Shown one piece after another: positions 16,201-23,705 of a DNA stretch of 64,000 bases (positions within the stretch are counted from its first letter, which is position 1; every line of letters starts with the position of its first letter). The translations under genes were made by a program, and so were the position numbers. The stretch spans positions 124,001 through 188,000 of the forward strand of contig CAZYAB010000003.1 of the NCBI GenBank assembly GCA_964645705.1, given 5' to 3'. The DNA is from CAXGTL01 sp964645705. GTDB taxonomy: Archaea; Nanobdellota; Nanobdellia; Woesearchaeales; CAXGTL01. The notes beneath the pieces are model-generated. The model was not told the DNA's origin and did no database searches. It was given only the letters and a program-made list of their open reading frames with translations.

Positions 16201-17108
16201 CATAACACCATATCAAATATATTAAATTGTAATTTGAAAAAAATACCAAATAATAAACATAAAATGCCCAACAAAATAACATAAAATTTAAGCATCTTTG
16301 TTGTCTTTATTCTTTCTATGTGGAATCTTGATATAAGTATGTAAATAACTTTGAAATACATGATAAACAATAACAAAGCAATGAATATGCCTATTATTGT
16401 GATAGATGGGTCAATTGTAAATGCTTTTATGAATAATAACCATTCACTTACAAAGATATTTAAACCTGGTAAACCTGCTAATGACATGCAAGCAATGATT
16501 GCAAACACTCCAACTAAATGATTCTTGTAATAATTTCCTTGTATTCCTTTAAACATAATTGCTTTGTCTTTATTCAATATCATCAATGTAAAGAATAACA
16601 ATGATCCTGCTATTGTATAATTAAAGATTTGTATTATGCCTAATGAACCTATATTTCCAGTTGATTTTGCAACTGACAAGTCAAGCACAACAAACATGAA
16701 TTGAATAAGGTTAGAATAAATAAGGTATTTCTTAATATTTTTTTCTAATATTCCTAAAACACTTAACAAGCACATTAATAATAATGTAAAAGCAATTATT
16801 ATCTTTAATAAAGGAATAGAATATGTTTGATACAATATCAAGATGAAGTATGAACCTAATATTGCACCAAGCATTGAATATGTAATAAGATCATCATATG
16901 ACATCTTAGGATAAACTAGGGTGTATAAAATCAATGTAATACCTAGTCCTGTTAAATACCAAAAATTTAGGTTGATTAAAACCAAGCTTATGACTGTTGC
17001 AATGAATAAATTAATTAATTGTTTTTTATCTTTGTAAATAGTAAGACACATTCCTATGAAGAATACTAGAATAAGTGCTGAAAAAAATATTTGAATATTA
17101 TTTAACAT
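16200..17108 (-). CDS. echA: Antiporter-like ion-pumping subunit of the hydrogenase (NuoL/M/N family, EchA type), short
   Basis: 302 residues with about ten hydrophobic helices. The conserved core is present: SLAGLPGLNIFVSEWLLFIK and a lysine-bearing helix around GILEKNIKKYLIYSNLIQFM. Usual EchA/NuoL proteins are 480-650 residues, so this one is much shorter and lacks several helices. It should form the H+ or Na+ channel of the complex. It is the first clear structural gene of the operon, followed by the 49-residue ORF with overlapping stop/start. Confidence 0.82.
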   Translation of the reverse strand: MLNNIQIFFSALILVFFIGMCLTIYKDKKQLINLFIATVISLVLINLNFWYLTGLGITLILYTLVYPKMSYDDLITYSMLGAILGSYFILILYQTYSIPLLKIIIAFTLLLMCLLSVLGILEKNIKKYLIYSNLIQFMFVVLDLSVAKSTGNIGSLGIIQIFNYTIAGSLLFFTLMILNKDKAIMFKGIQGNYYKNHLVGVFAIIACMSLAGLPGLNIFVSEWLLFIKAFTIDPSITIIGIFIALLLFIMYFKVIYILISRFHIERIKTTKMLKFYVILLGILCLLFGIFFKLQFNIFDMVL

Positions 17109-17141
17109 TTTTACCCCCTTTTATTATATTATATATTTATT

Positions 17142-17660
17142 TTATCTATATATATAAAGGTTTTGCAAATCTTTTTTATCAGCTTTTTCTATTACTAAAT
17201 TTCTGTGTATAAACACATAATCTTTAACTTTTAAATTATGGCCATAAGAATTAAAATATGATCTGTTTTTATCTATGTTTGGGTCATGTCTTCTATAGCT
17301 AACTATTGCTTTTTTACCATCAAATCCAATAACTCTTGAAAATTTAACTTCACAAATATATGCATTTACTTTATTGCCTTTATTATGTAGGCCATTTTCT
17401 TGTCTTAAAAATCCGTTATGATATTTTTTCCAATATTCTCTTACTTTTTCAACTGTCCAGAAATATTTTCCTTTAAAAGCAATGTTCATTCTGTCAAATG
17501 CTTTTGGGAGAAGATCTTCAAGTTGTTTTTTAGATATTGGTAAATTATTAGCAAACTTATTAACAATTTCCATAAATACATTTTCTTTAATTTTTCCAGC
17601 ATAGTATAAATTCTCAAGACAGGGATATGCATACATTAGAAATATTTTTTCAGGCGTCAT
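17142..17660 (-). CDS. Protein with C-terminal HypC-like segment, possibly DUF6390-related, upstream of the hydrogenase
   Basis: 172 residues. The C-terminal ~75 residues look like the HypC/HupF fold: YICEVKFSRVIGFDGKKAIV, then LKVKDYVFIHRNLVIEKADK, matching the HypC pattern VGDYVLVHxGFAIxKLD. Cys103 could stand for the HypC N-terminal cysteine, which is normally residue 2. The N-terminal ~90 residues are helical, beginning with FLMYAYPCLENLYYAGK, reminiscent of DUF6390 proteins found at hydrogenase loci. A role as a chaperone for the large subunit is inferred. It precedes echA by 33 nt. Confidence 0.5.
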   Translation of the reverse strand: MTPEKIFLMYAYPCLENLYYAGKIKENVFMEIVNKFANNLPISKKQLEDLLPKAFDRMNIAFKGKYFWTVEKVREYWKKYHNGFLRQENGLHNKGNKVNAYICEVKFSRVIGFDGKKAIVSYRRHDPNIDKNRSYFNSYGHNLKVKDYVFIHRNLVIEKADKKDLQNLYIYR

Positions 17661-17661
17661 T

Positions 17662-18750
17662 CTAACTAATTATCTCATCTTTTTTCAGATCTTTGTAAAT
17701 AATGTCAAGATTTTCATGACCTTTGAAAACAAAATTACCATCTTGTTGTTTAATATAATCTTGAGAAAAAAATGATTCAAACAAAGGATATTCATTTATA
17801 TCATCAGAAAATATTGCAGTGGGAACAAGATTTATTTCATATTTATTCATGAGTTCTTTTGCTTTTTCATCATTTATATCTAGCGTGATTTCTTTGTCAA
17901 ACTGTGGCATTATTCTTGCTATTTCTTGTTTATGGATCTCAGGGTTATAACACTCATCACAAGTTTTATCAATAATATAAATCACATCTATGAGTCCTTT
18001 TATTTCACCAGAATCAAGGTTAATATATGGTATGAGTGTATTTCTCATTATCATTGTTTTGTCTTGTTCAATACTTCCATAAAATTCCCAGTTTTTTCTA
18101 ATCAGTTGATAATAATGAAGTTGTTGATCAAATATGAGTATTGGTATTTTTTTTATATTATATTTTTTTATTAATTCCTGTGCTTCTTTGTCTGCCTTAT
18201 CTATTTCTTTTATATTATTAATATTTATCCCTAGTTCTTTGAACCTGTTTATGGCGTGATTCAGGTCAGAACATTTTGTGCATTCCCTATCTTTGATATG
18301 AATTACACTAACCATGCCCAATATTTCTCCTGTTTCAATGTTTGTTAAAGGCGGAACAAAACTACTTAAAACAAACTTGTCTGCTTTTTTTTCAATATCA
18401 TCTGATGATAAGTTTTTAAAAAAAGAAGTTTTTGTAAATGCATCGCCTCTTATTACTATGGTTGGGACTGTTTTTGCATTAATCTTTTCTAATAATTTTT
18501 GTGCATTTTCTTGTTTATAATCTATTTCTTTTATTCCTATTATGTTTATATCTTCTTGTTTAATTTGTTCTATCAATGGATCTACATTTGAACAGAAATC
18601 GCATTCTGTATCCTTTATAACTGTTATAAAAACATCATTACTGTGTCTTGCATTGGATATTAATAAAATCAATAATAGCACTATGATTATTGGTATAATT
18701 ATTCTATCATATCTTAGTTTTCTTTTTCCATGTGCTTTGTATTCTGTCAT
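17662..18750 (-). CDS. Membrane-anchored protein with three thioredoxin-like domains
   Basis: About 362 residues. A basic N-terminus and one helix (~17-33) anchor it, leaving ~330 residues outside. Three tandem thioredoxin-fold repeats follow, each with a CxxC and a cis-proline: CDFC (50-53) with KTVPTIVI (93-100); CTKC (157-160) with KKIPILIF; CDEC (264-267) with NLVPTAIF. Each repeat is ~105 residues. A chain of three active-site disulfides suggests electron relay or disulfide exchange at the cell surface. Substrates are unknown. It ends 1 nt before the hydrogenase-linked gene at 17660, so cotranscription is likely. The ATG at 18750 follows GTGAT. Confidence 0.8.
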   Translation of the reverse strand: MTEYKAHGKRKLRYDRIIIPIIIVLLLILLISNARHSNDVFITVIKDTECDFCSNVDPLIEQIKQEDINIIGIKEIDYKQENAQKLLEKINAKTVPTIVIRGDAFTKTSFFKNLSSDDIEKKADKFVLSSFVPPLTNIETGEILGMVSVIHIKDRECTKCSDLNHAINRFKELGININNIKEIDKADKEAQELIKKYNIKKIPILIFDQQLHYYQLIRKNWEFYGSIEQDKTMIMRNTLIPYINLDSGEIKGLIDVIYIIDKTCDECYNPEIHKQEIARIMPQFDKEITLDINDEKAKELMNKYEINLVPTAIFSDDINEYPLFESFFSQDYIKQQDGNFVFKGHENLDIIYKDLKKDEIIS

Positions 18751-18752
18751 TA

Positions 18753-18950
18753 TCACTTATTGATTTCGACAAACTTAGCAAAGCTTCTATCAAACTTTTT
18801 CTCTACTTCGTTTGGAAAGAAACAAGCCGGTAATTCTCCTCTTCGTCTGTGATAGAATATACATTCACAACAAATGCCTTTTTTATCACAGCCTTCATAA
18901 GAACAATTACATCTTTCTAAGTTTGTGTCTTTGTTTACACAGGTTTTCAT
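18753..18950 (-). CDS. DUF6485 cysteine-rich small protein
   Basis: 65 residues. Nine cysteines in the pattern of DUF6485: TCVNKDTNLERCNCSYEGC, then GICCECIFYHRRRGELPACF and EKKFDRSFAKF. Such proteins are found mainly in anaerobes; a metal or Fe-S binding role is likely, not shown. RBS GAGGTG lies before the ATG. Its stop directly abuts the start of the triple-thioredoxin gene, and a G-rich element separates it from the gene upstream. Confidence 0.8.
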   Translation of the reverse strand: MKTCVNKDTNLERCNCSYEGCDKKGICCECIFYHRRRGELPACFFPNEVEKKFDRSFAKFVEINK

Positions 18951-18965
18951 GTTTACACCTCTTTA

Positions 18966-19024
18966 ATTACCCACCATCCTACCTCCCGACCACCCCTGGT
19001 TTTGTTAAAGGGTGTGTTTAGGGA
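18966..19024 (-). repeat. G-rich intergenic element, copy D
   Basis: Begins ~29 nt after the stop of the thioredoxin/GILT gene. Minus strand: CACCC, 13-base loop, GGGTG hairpin, then GGTGGTCGGGAGGTAGGA and TGGTGGGTAA, followed by the DUF6485 leader. Same family as copies at 131, 9121, 15984, 23621 and 36459. Confidence 0.65.
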
Positions 19025-19052
19025 TAGTTTTTTGCGTTATTATATTTTTTAA

Positions 19053-20558
19053 TTATTCTTCTTCTACTTCACCAACACATGCATCAACCCAGTTTCTCAT
19101 AATGTCAACGTCTAGGTTTTTTTCTGCGTCAACAAATGCTCCTGATTTTATGTTGCCGTTTTTTACGCATATAAATTGCGGAACTCCACCACTCGTCATG
19201 TGTTTTCTAAAACATGTTTCAATAAGTTGCATTTTTTCTGTTTCACTTTGTTCAATTGAATGAAATTTGTAACCTTCTTGCTCTAATTGTTCAACACCAG
19301 GTTTCATTTTATTACACCAGCCACAATAATCTGCATGGTAAAACACTACTGCGTCTTGTGAAACATCGAATGTTTTTGCACAGTCAATAAATGCATCTTT
19401 ATTACATACAAGTTCAAAAGCACATTCATCATCTTCACAATCAACTTGTTCATCTTCATCTCTGTCATCTTTTTCATTATCACAAACTTCTTTCAAAGGA
19501 TCGTGGTCTGATCCTACTGCATCTGGAAGAACTATAAATCCGTCTGATCTTTTTTCAAATGCTGTTTGTAGTCCTGGATTATCTTTCCAACTATCTGTTT
19601 CAATTAATTTATAGTCAAAGATATATGCTGGTAATAATTTTATTTCATATTCTTGCATTAATTCTTGTGCTTCTTTTGTCTCATAATCATATCTCTTTAC
19701 ATCAAGTGATTCAAACATGTCATTAAAAGTTGCTAACATTCTTGTTGTATCGCATTCTTCACATAGTTCATCATTGATAATAGTAAGAGATACTTTTACT
19801 GGTTCTGGAAGATTTTTACATTCTTGATGTTTATTATCAATTACTTCACAAATTGCCCTCATCATGTCATTTGTTTTTCTTTTATTAAATGGTTCATCAT
19901 TCATAAACATTGTAGGTGAGCTAGCCGCTTTAACTTCATCTGCTTTTTTAATTGATTCTGATAATAATGCTTTTCCTTCATCACCTTCATAACACATCTT
20001 TATCTTGTCTAGATCTAAATTGTTTTGTGTTGCACATTGTTCCCAATTATCAGGGATATTAATTGCATCTTGGTTCATGCAAAATACCATGTCCATGAAG
20101 TTAACAGAATCTTGCTTTTGTGCGCATAATTGTACAATATTGCCTAGAACTTCTGGTTCACCATGTAATGATGTAAATGTACCATCTTCTTCTTCATTTG
20201 CTATAAATTCTAATCTGAAGTCAATTATTTCAGGCATTTTATCTAGTATTGGTTTAACAGCATCTTCTACTTGCGTTCCATATGGACATTGTGACATAAC
20301 ATAAAAGTCAAGCTTTACTTTGTCACCTGAATAAGTGCTTTGTGCTGCAAAACCTGTTAAGTCTATATTAGAAAAGCCTTGAGTATAGATTGATATTATA
20401 AGTAGAATAAAGAATGCTATACTTGATAATTTCCAATAATCTATTTTCCTTCTTGGTTTTGTTGTTTTTGGTTTAATTGGTTCTTGTTTTTGTTCAGAAT
20501 CATCCTTGTTGCTAACTAATTCATTGATATCTATATTTTTTTCTTGTTCATGTTCCAT
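19053..20558 (-). CDS. Membrane-anchored multi-domain thiol-disulfide protein (DsbA/GILT-like plus two thioredoxin folds)
   Basis: About 501 residues. A polar N-terminus ending PRRK and a helix (~43-62) place the rest outside the cell. Domain 1 (~80-245) is DsbA/GILT-like: LDFYVMSQCPYGTQVEDAV with C91 in CPYG, lacking the second cysteine, and cis-Pro in SSPTMFMN. Domain 2 (~253-345) has CEEC (266-269) and LLPAYIFD. An acidic Cys-bearing linker (~355-385) follows. Domain 3 (~395-495) is classical: FYHADYCGWCNKMKPG (C412, C415) and GGVPQFICVKNG. The start at 20558 follows GGGGTG. With the neighbour at 17662 it makes a surface disulfide system beside the hydrogenase. Confidence 0.83.
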   Translation of the reverse strand: MEHEQEKNIDINELVSNKDDSEQKQEPIKPKTTKPRRKIDYWKLSSIAFFILLIISIYTQGFSNIDLTGFAAQSTYSGDKVKLDFYVMSQCPYGTQVEDAVKPILDKMPEIIDFRLEFIANEEEDGTFTSLHGEPEVLGNIVQLCAQKQDSVNFMDMVFCMNQDAINIPDNWEQCATQNNLDLDKIKMCYEGDEGKALLSESIKKADEVKAASSPTMFMNDEPFNKRKTNDMMRAICEVIDNKHQECKNLPEPVKVSLTIINDELCEECDTTRMLATFNDMFESLDVKRYDYETKEAQELMQEYEIKLLPAYIFDYKLIETDSWKDNPGLQTAFEKRSDGFIVLPDAVGSDHDPLKEVCDNEKDDRDEDEQVDCEDDECAFELVCNKDAFIDCAKTFDVSQDAVVFYHADYCGWCNKMKPGVEQLEQEGYKFHSIEQSETEKMQLIETCFRKHMTSGGVPQFICVKNGNIKSGAFVDAEKNLDVDIMRNWVDACVGEVEEE

Positions 20559-20607
20559 TTTTATATACACCCCATATTTTTAATGAATATGATCTGGGAA
20601 TAACCAT

Positions 20608-20620
20608 GATTTATAAATAT
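20608..20620 (-). promoter_or_regulatory. TATA-like element of the thiol-disulfide gene
   Basis: On the minus strand ATATTTATAAATC lies about 50-60 nt before the ATG at 20558, leaving room for a leader with the GGGGTG site. Confidence 0.4.
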
Positions 20621-20735
20621 AACTGTGATTTAGTTTATATGTATAGATATATATAGCTTCAAATCAATTAAAAACTAACAAAACCTATTTATATATGCTA
20701 TGATATACATATAATATAATCTCGGTAGAAATAAA

Positions 20736-21398
20736 ATGGCAAAAAGAACTAAGAAAGAAACATTTTTACTTGTTTCATTGCAGGAAAAGAAAGCAAAGAA
20801 ATTAGCACAAGTTATCAGTAATGAGTCTTGTAGAAAGATACTTGATTATCTAGGCAGTGTTAATGATGCAACTGAAACACAGATTTCTAAAGAATTAAAG
20901 ATTCCTATATCAACTGTTCATTATAACTTAACACATCTTGAAAAAGGCGGTTTAGTTGAGGTTGAGGAGTTTCATTATTCTCCAAAAGGTAAAGAAGTAA
21001 ATCATTATAAACTAGCTAACAAGTTTATAATCATCTCACCTAAATCTACTGAAAGTGTTAAAGAAAAATTAGTTAAAAGATTAGGCAGACTGATGCCTGC
21101 ATTGTTAACAACAGTTGTGATTGGCGGTGCAATACAAGTGTTTAATGGAGTTAGAAGAATGACATTTAGTGCTACTGAAGCAGGTATGCCAATGGTTGAA
21201 GAAGCTGTTGCTGATGCAGGACCTGAAGCTGCACAAAAAGGTGTAGAAGCACTTGATTATGCAGTTGAAGCAGGTGCACCAGAAGCAATGAGCACTATTT
21301 CTCAATCAATAATCCAATATCCTGGTTACTGGTTTATAGCAGGTGTTGTTTGTTTTGTGATTATTTATTTGTTATGGGGATTGATTAAGAAAGAATAG
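20736..21398 (+). CDS. Membrane-tethered winged-helix transcription regulator
   Basis: 220 residues. Residues ~20-100 form an ArsR-like winged helix: SNESCRKILDYLGSVNDATE, then TQISKELKIPISTVHYNLTH as the recognition helix, and the wing GLVEVEEFHYSPKGKEVNHY. A hydrophobic segment near ~117-133 and a stronger C-terminal helix (YWFIAGVVCFVIIYLLWGLI, ~196-215) anchor it. Such archaeal HTH-TM proteins may sense envelope state. The Ala/Glu-rich region between helices may be outside. It lies next to secreted and vWA proteins; control of them is inference. TATA near 20688-20697. Confidence 0.78.
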   Translation: MAKRTKKETFLLVSLQEKKAKKLAQVISNESCRKILDYLGSVNDATETQISKELKIPISTVHYNLTHLEKGGLVEVEEFHYSPKGKEVNHYKLANKFIIISPKSTESVKEKLVKRLGRLMPALLTTVVIGGAIQVFNGVRRMTFSATEAGMPMVEEAVADAGPEAAQKGVEALDYAVEAGAPEAMSTISQSIIQYPGYWFIAGVVCFVIIYLLWGLIKKE

Positions 21399-21415
21399 AA
21401 AATAAAAAAATATTT

Positions 21416-21973
21416 TTATATAAACAAGCTATTAAACCAGTTAACTATTTTCTGCCAAAAACTAGGTGATGGTAGATCTTGTATTTGTTCTGGTTCAGCA
21501 GGAGCAGGTGTTTCTGGTTGTGTATCTGTTGGTTCTTGTTGTTGTTCTTCTACTTCTGTGTCATCTGTTTGTTCTTCTTCTTCCTCTTCTGTGTCATCTA
21601 CTTCATCTATTTGTTCTTGTTCTTCTTGCTCTAGTTCTTCATCATCTGCTACTTCAACACTATAACCAAACTTGACAACTTTATCATTCTCTAATCTGCT
21701 CGTGTCAAGTACTGTTATTATTGAATCATCTGCTAATGTAAGAGATTTATCAACAAATATGCCTTTTGTTGTTTTTCCATTTATTAGGAATGAAGCATAA
21801 TTACTATCTAGATTAATATAATGTGCTTTTATCTTGTATTCTTTGCCTTCTAAAGTATATGTCTCTGTTTGACCTTGGGAAAGAGTGTCTTCTACATAGT
21901 TTTCAGCAATTATAAAACTACACAATAGTATTGTTAATATTGTTATTATTAAGAATGTTTTTTTTGATTTCAT
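21416..21973 (-). CDS. Secreted protein with acidic linker and aromatic C-terminal helix
   Basis: About 185 residues. A signal peptide occupies ~1-24 (KKTFLIITILTILLCSFIIA). Residues ~25-105 form a beta-rich domain of unknown family (DTLSQGQTETYTLEGKEYKI). Residues ~107-165 are almost all Glu, Asp, Gln, Thr and Pro. The end is an amphipathic SPSFWQKIVNWFNSLFI. The vWA protein at 22196 ends in a similar acidic stretch plus aromatic/basic helix, so this may be a shared surface-retention signal. The ATG at 21973 follows GAGGTGA. It faces the HTH gene tail to tail. Confidence 0.72.
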   Translation of the reverse strand: MKSKKTFLIITILTILLCSFIIAENYVEDTLSQGQTETYTLEGKEYKIKAHYINLDSNYASFLINGKTTKGIFVDKSLTLADDSIITVLDTSRLENDKVVKFGYSVEVADDEELEQEEQEQIDEVDDTEEEEEEQTDDTEVEEQQQEPTDTQPETPAPAEPEQIQDLPSPSFWQKIVNWFNSLFI

Positions 21974-22139
21974 ATGATTCACCTCTTGTTTATATTCTTT
22001 AGTTTTAAACTATTTAAAACTTTCCAATATGTGGCTTTTTTACAATAACTTCAACTCAGATTAAAGCTTACTTTTGCTTATAAATACTTGTTTTACTTAC
22101 CATATTCATATAGCAAAATATGCTATGGAGGCTTAAAAA

Positions 22140-22199
22140 ATGAAAATTCAAAATTTTAATTTTGAAATTCATAAAAACCAACTGAGGTGGTTTTTATGA
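22140..22199 (+). CDS. 19-codon upstream ORF ahead of the vWA gene
   Basis: GGAGG at 22127-22131 precedes an ATG at 22140 by 8 nt. The frame encodes MKIQNFNFEIHKNQLRWFL and stops with a TGA (22197-22199) that overlaps the ATG of the vWA gene (ATGA). The good ribosome-binding site and exact stop/start overlap argue for translation. It spans two hairpins, so it probably acts as a leader whose translation opens the downstream start. Confidence 0.55.
   Translation: MKIQNFNFEIHKNQLRWFL
22147..22195 (+). promoter_or_regulatory. Two hairpins in the vWA leader, the second covering the ribosome-binding site
   Basis: Hairpin 1: TTCAAAAT (22147-22154) pairs with ATTTTGAA (22159-22166). Hairpin 2: AAAAACCA (22173-22180) pairs with TGGTTTTT (22188-22195); its loop and right arm contain GAGGTGG, the ribosome-binding site for the ATG at 22196. 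Folding would block initiation unless ribosomes translate the upstream ORF. Confidence 0.5.
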
Positions 22200-23593
22200 A
22201 ACAAATTATGAAAATAATGATTGGAATTATGTTATTGTTAGTGTTAATATCAGCAAATACAATGGCTTTTGATTTGGCTGGTGTTGTTAATACTGATGAG
22301 AATATTGAAATTGAAGAGTGTGATACTGAATATGGAGAAGCAGGTTGTGCTTTGATTGAAGTGCCGTTTAGAATAGCAATAGCTGATGAAGCAGATGCTT
22401 CAGATATTGAAATTGCTATTAATGCAAAAAAAATGATAGAATACAGAGAATCTATTAAACTGGGTTCAATAAAATTGTTTGGTTACATGAATGCATTTGA
22501 ATTAGATGAACAAGTAACACTTGCAATATATCAAGGAAAAGCAGTCATAGTTGTAGGTGATCATTCGTCTGTAGAACAAGTAAAGTTTTCAATAAGATCA
22601 CAAGATGCATTAAAAGATCTTGATGTTGAATATAAAACTGTGTTAAGTGGTGAAATCAAATCTAGCGATCTTAGAGAATTATTTGAACCAGATCCTGATC
22701 CAACACCTTTACCAAATCCTGTTGGTGATGTAAAGATTGACGCAGTGTTTTTAATCGATTCAACTGGTTCAATGGCTGATGAAATTAGATCTGTTAAGTC
22801 ACATATCATAAAGATTGTTGATGAAGTTAGGTCTGGTCAACCATCACCTGATCTAAAGATTGGTGTTGTAACTTATAGAGATTATGAACCAGAAGAAAGA
22901 GAATATCTTGTAAAATCATTTGATCTAACAGATGATGTTGATGATGCGCTTAATTTTATCAAGAAAATACAAGCAAATGGTGGTGGTGATTATCCTGAAG
23001 CTGTTGCTACTGGTATGCATCATGCTGTTAATAAGATGGAATATAGATCAGATGCAATAAAAGTAGTGTTTTTAATAGGAGATGCAAGTCCACATGGTGT
23101 TGGTTCAGCAGAAACAACATTTGTGCAAGGTAATCCAGATGGTTTTGATTATAAAGAACTTATCAATGATGCAAAAGATCAAGGTATAATTTTTTATACT
23201 GTGTCTGGATCTGGAATGGATCCTGTTGGTTTAAATGTTTGGAAAGAAATAGCTGACAAGACAGGCGGGCAATATGAAAGATTGACTTATGAAAGACAAG
23301 ACGTTGATGAATATTATGCATCAGAAAGTATTGAAGAAGATTGGGTTATTGAAGAAGCAAAAGCAAGTGCTGATTATGAAGCATCAAGCAATTCAATTGT
23401 GACAAACACATTAGGAATATTTGCATCAAGTATGCTAAAAGCAGAAGCAATGGAAGCCGGTGTTAGGTATGATGATGGCCCAACTGGTGATGTTGTTGTT
23501 GATCCTGTTGACCCTAGTGGAGATGATGTTGAAGAAGAAAATGCATTTTATCAATTCTTAAAAAATGTATTTGAAAAACTTAAGTTTTGGTAA
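22196..23593 (+). CDS. Secreted von Willebrand factor A domain protein
   Basis: 465 residues. A signal peptide is seen at ~1-25 (KIMIGIMLLLVLISANTMAF). A beta-rich domain covers ~26-165. After a Pro-Asp linker (PDPDPTPLPNP) the vWA domain runs ~180-395 with the MIDAS motif DAVFLIDSTGSM (DxTxS) and VVFLIGDASPHG. The acidic tail GDDVEEENAFYQFLKNVFEK ends in LKFW. It likely binds ligands through a metal ion at the cell surface. The ATG at 22196 is chosen for its GAGGTGG site; a GTG at 22187 is in frame but lies inside that site. Preceded by a coupled upstream ORF. Confidence 0.85.
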   Translation: MKQIMKIMIGIMLLLVLISANTMAFDLAGVVNTDENIEIEECDTEYGEAGCALIEVPFRIAIADEADASDIEIAINAKKMIEYRESIKLGSIKLFGYMNAFELDEQVTLAIYQGKAVIVVGDHSSVEQVKFSIRSQDALKDLDVEYKTVLSGEIKSSDLRELFEPDPDPTPLPNPVGDVKIDAVFLIDSTGSMADEIRSVKSHIIKIVDEVRSGQPSPDLKIGVVTYRDYEPEEREYLVKSFDLTDDVDDALNFIKKIQANGGGDYPEAVATGMHHAVNKMEYRSDAIKVVFLIGDASPHGVGSAETTFVQGNPDGFDYKELINDAKDQGIIFYTVSGSGMDPVGLNVWKEIADKTGGQYERLTYERQDVDEYYASESIEEDWVIEEAKASADYEASSNSIVTNTLGIFASSMLKAEAMEAGVRYDDGPTGDVVVDPVDPSGDDVEEENAFYQFLKNVFEKLKFW

Positions 23594-23620
23594 GTTTTTT
23601 TATTTTTTTATTTCTTTTTT

Positions 23621-23683
23621 TAACCCACCTTCCATTACTTCCTACCACCCACCCCTACTCTGATAAGGGATATTGATTTAGGT
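23621..23683 (-). repeat. G-rich intergenic element, copy E
   Basis: Lies between the convergent vWA and ABC-exporter genes, ~22 nt after the exporter stop. Minus strand: ATCCC, 11-base loop, GGGGT hairpin, then GGGTGGTAGGAAGTAATGGA and GGTGGGTTAA. No minus-strand gene starts after it, which shows the element is tied to the 3' end of the upstream gene and not to a downstream start. Same family as copies at 131, 9121, 15984, 18966 and 36459. Confidence 0.65.
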
Positions 23684-23705
23684 CTTGTTTTGTTTAGAAT
23701 TCTTT

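Noticed and set aside
12789..17108. Complex I-like (Nuo/Fpo) instead of hydrogenase
   Set aside because: All four nickel-binding cysteines are present in the large subunit and a HycI protease is adjacent.
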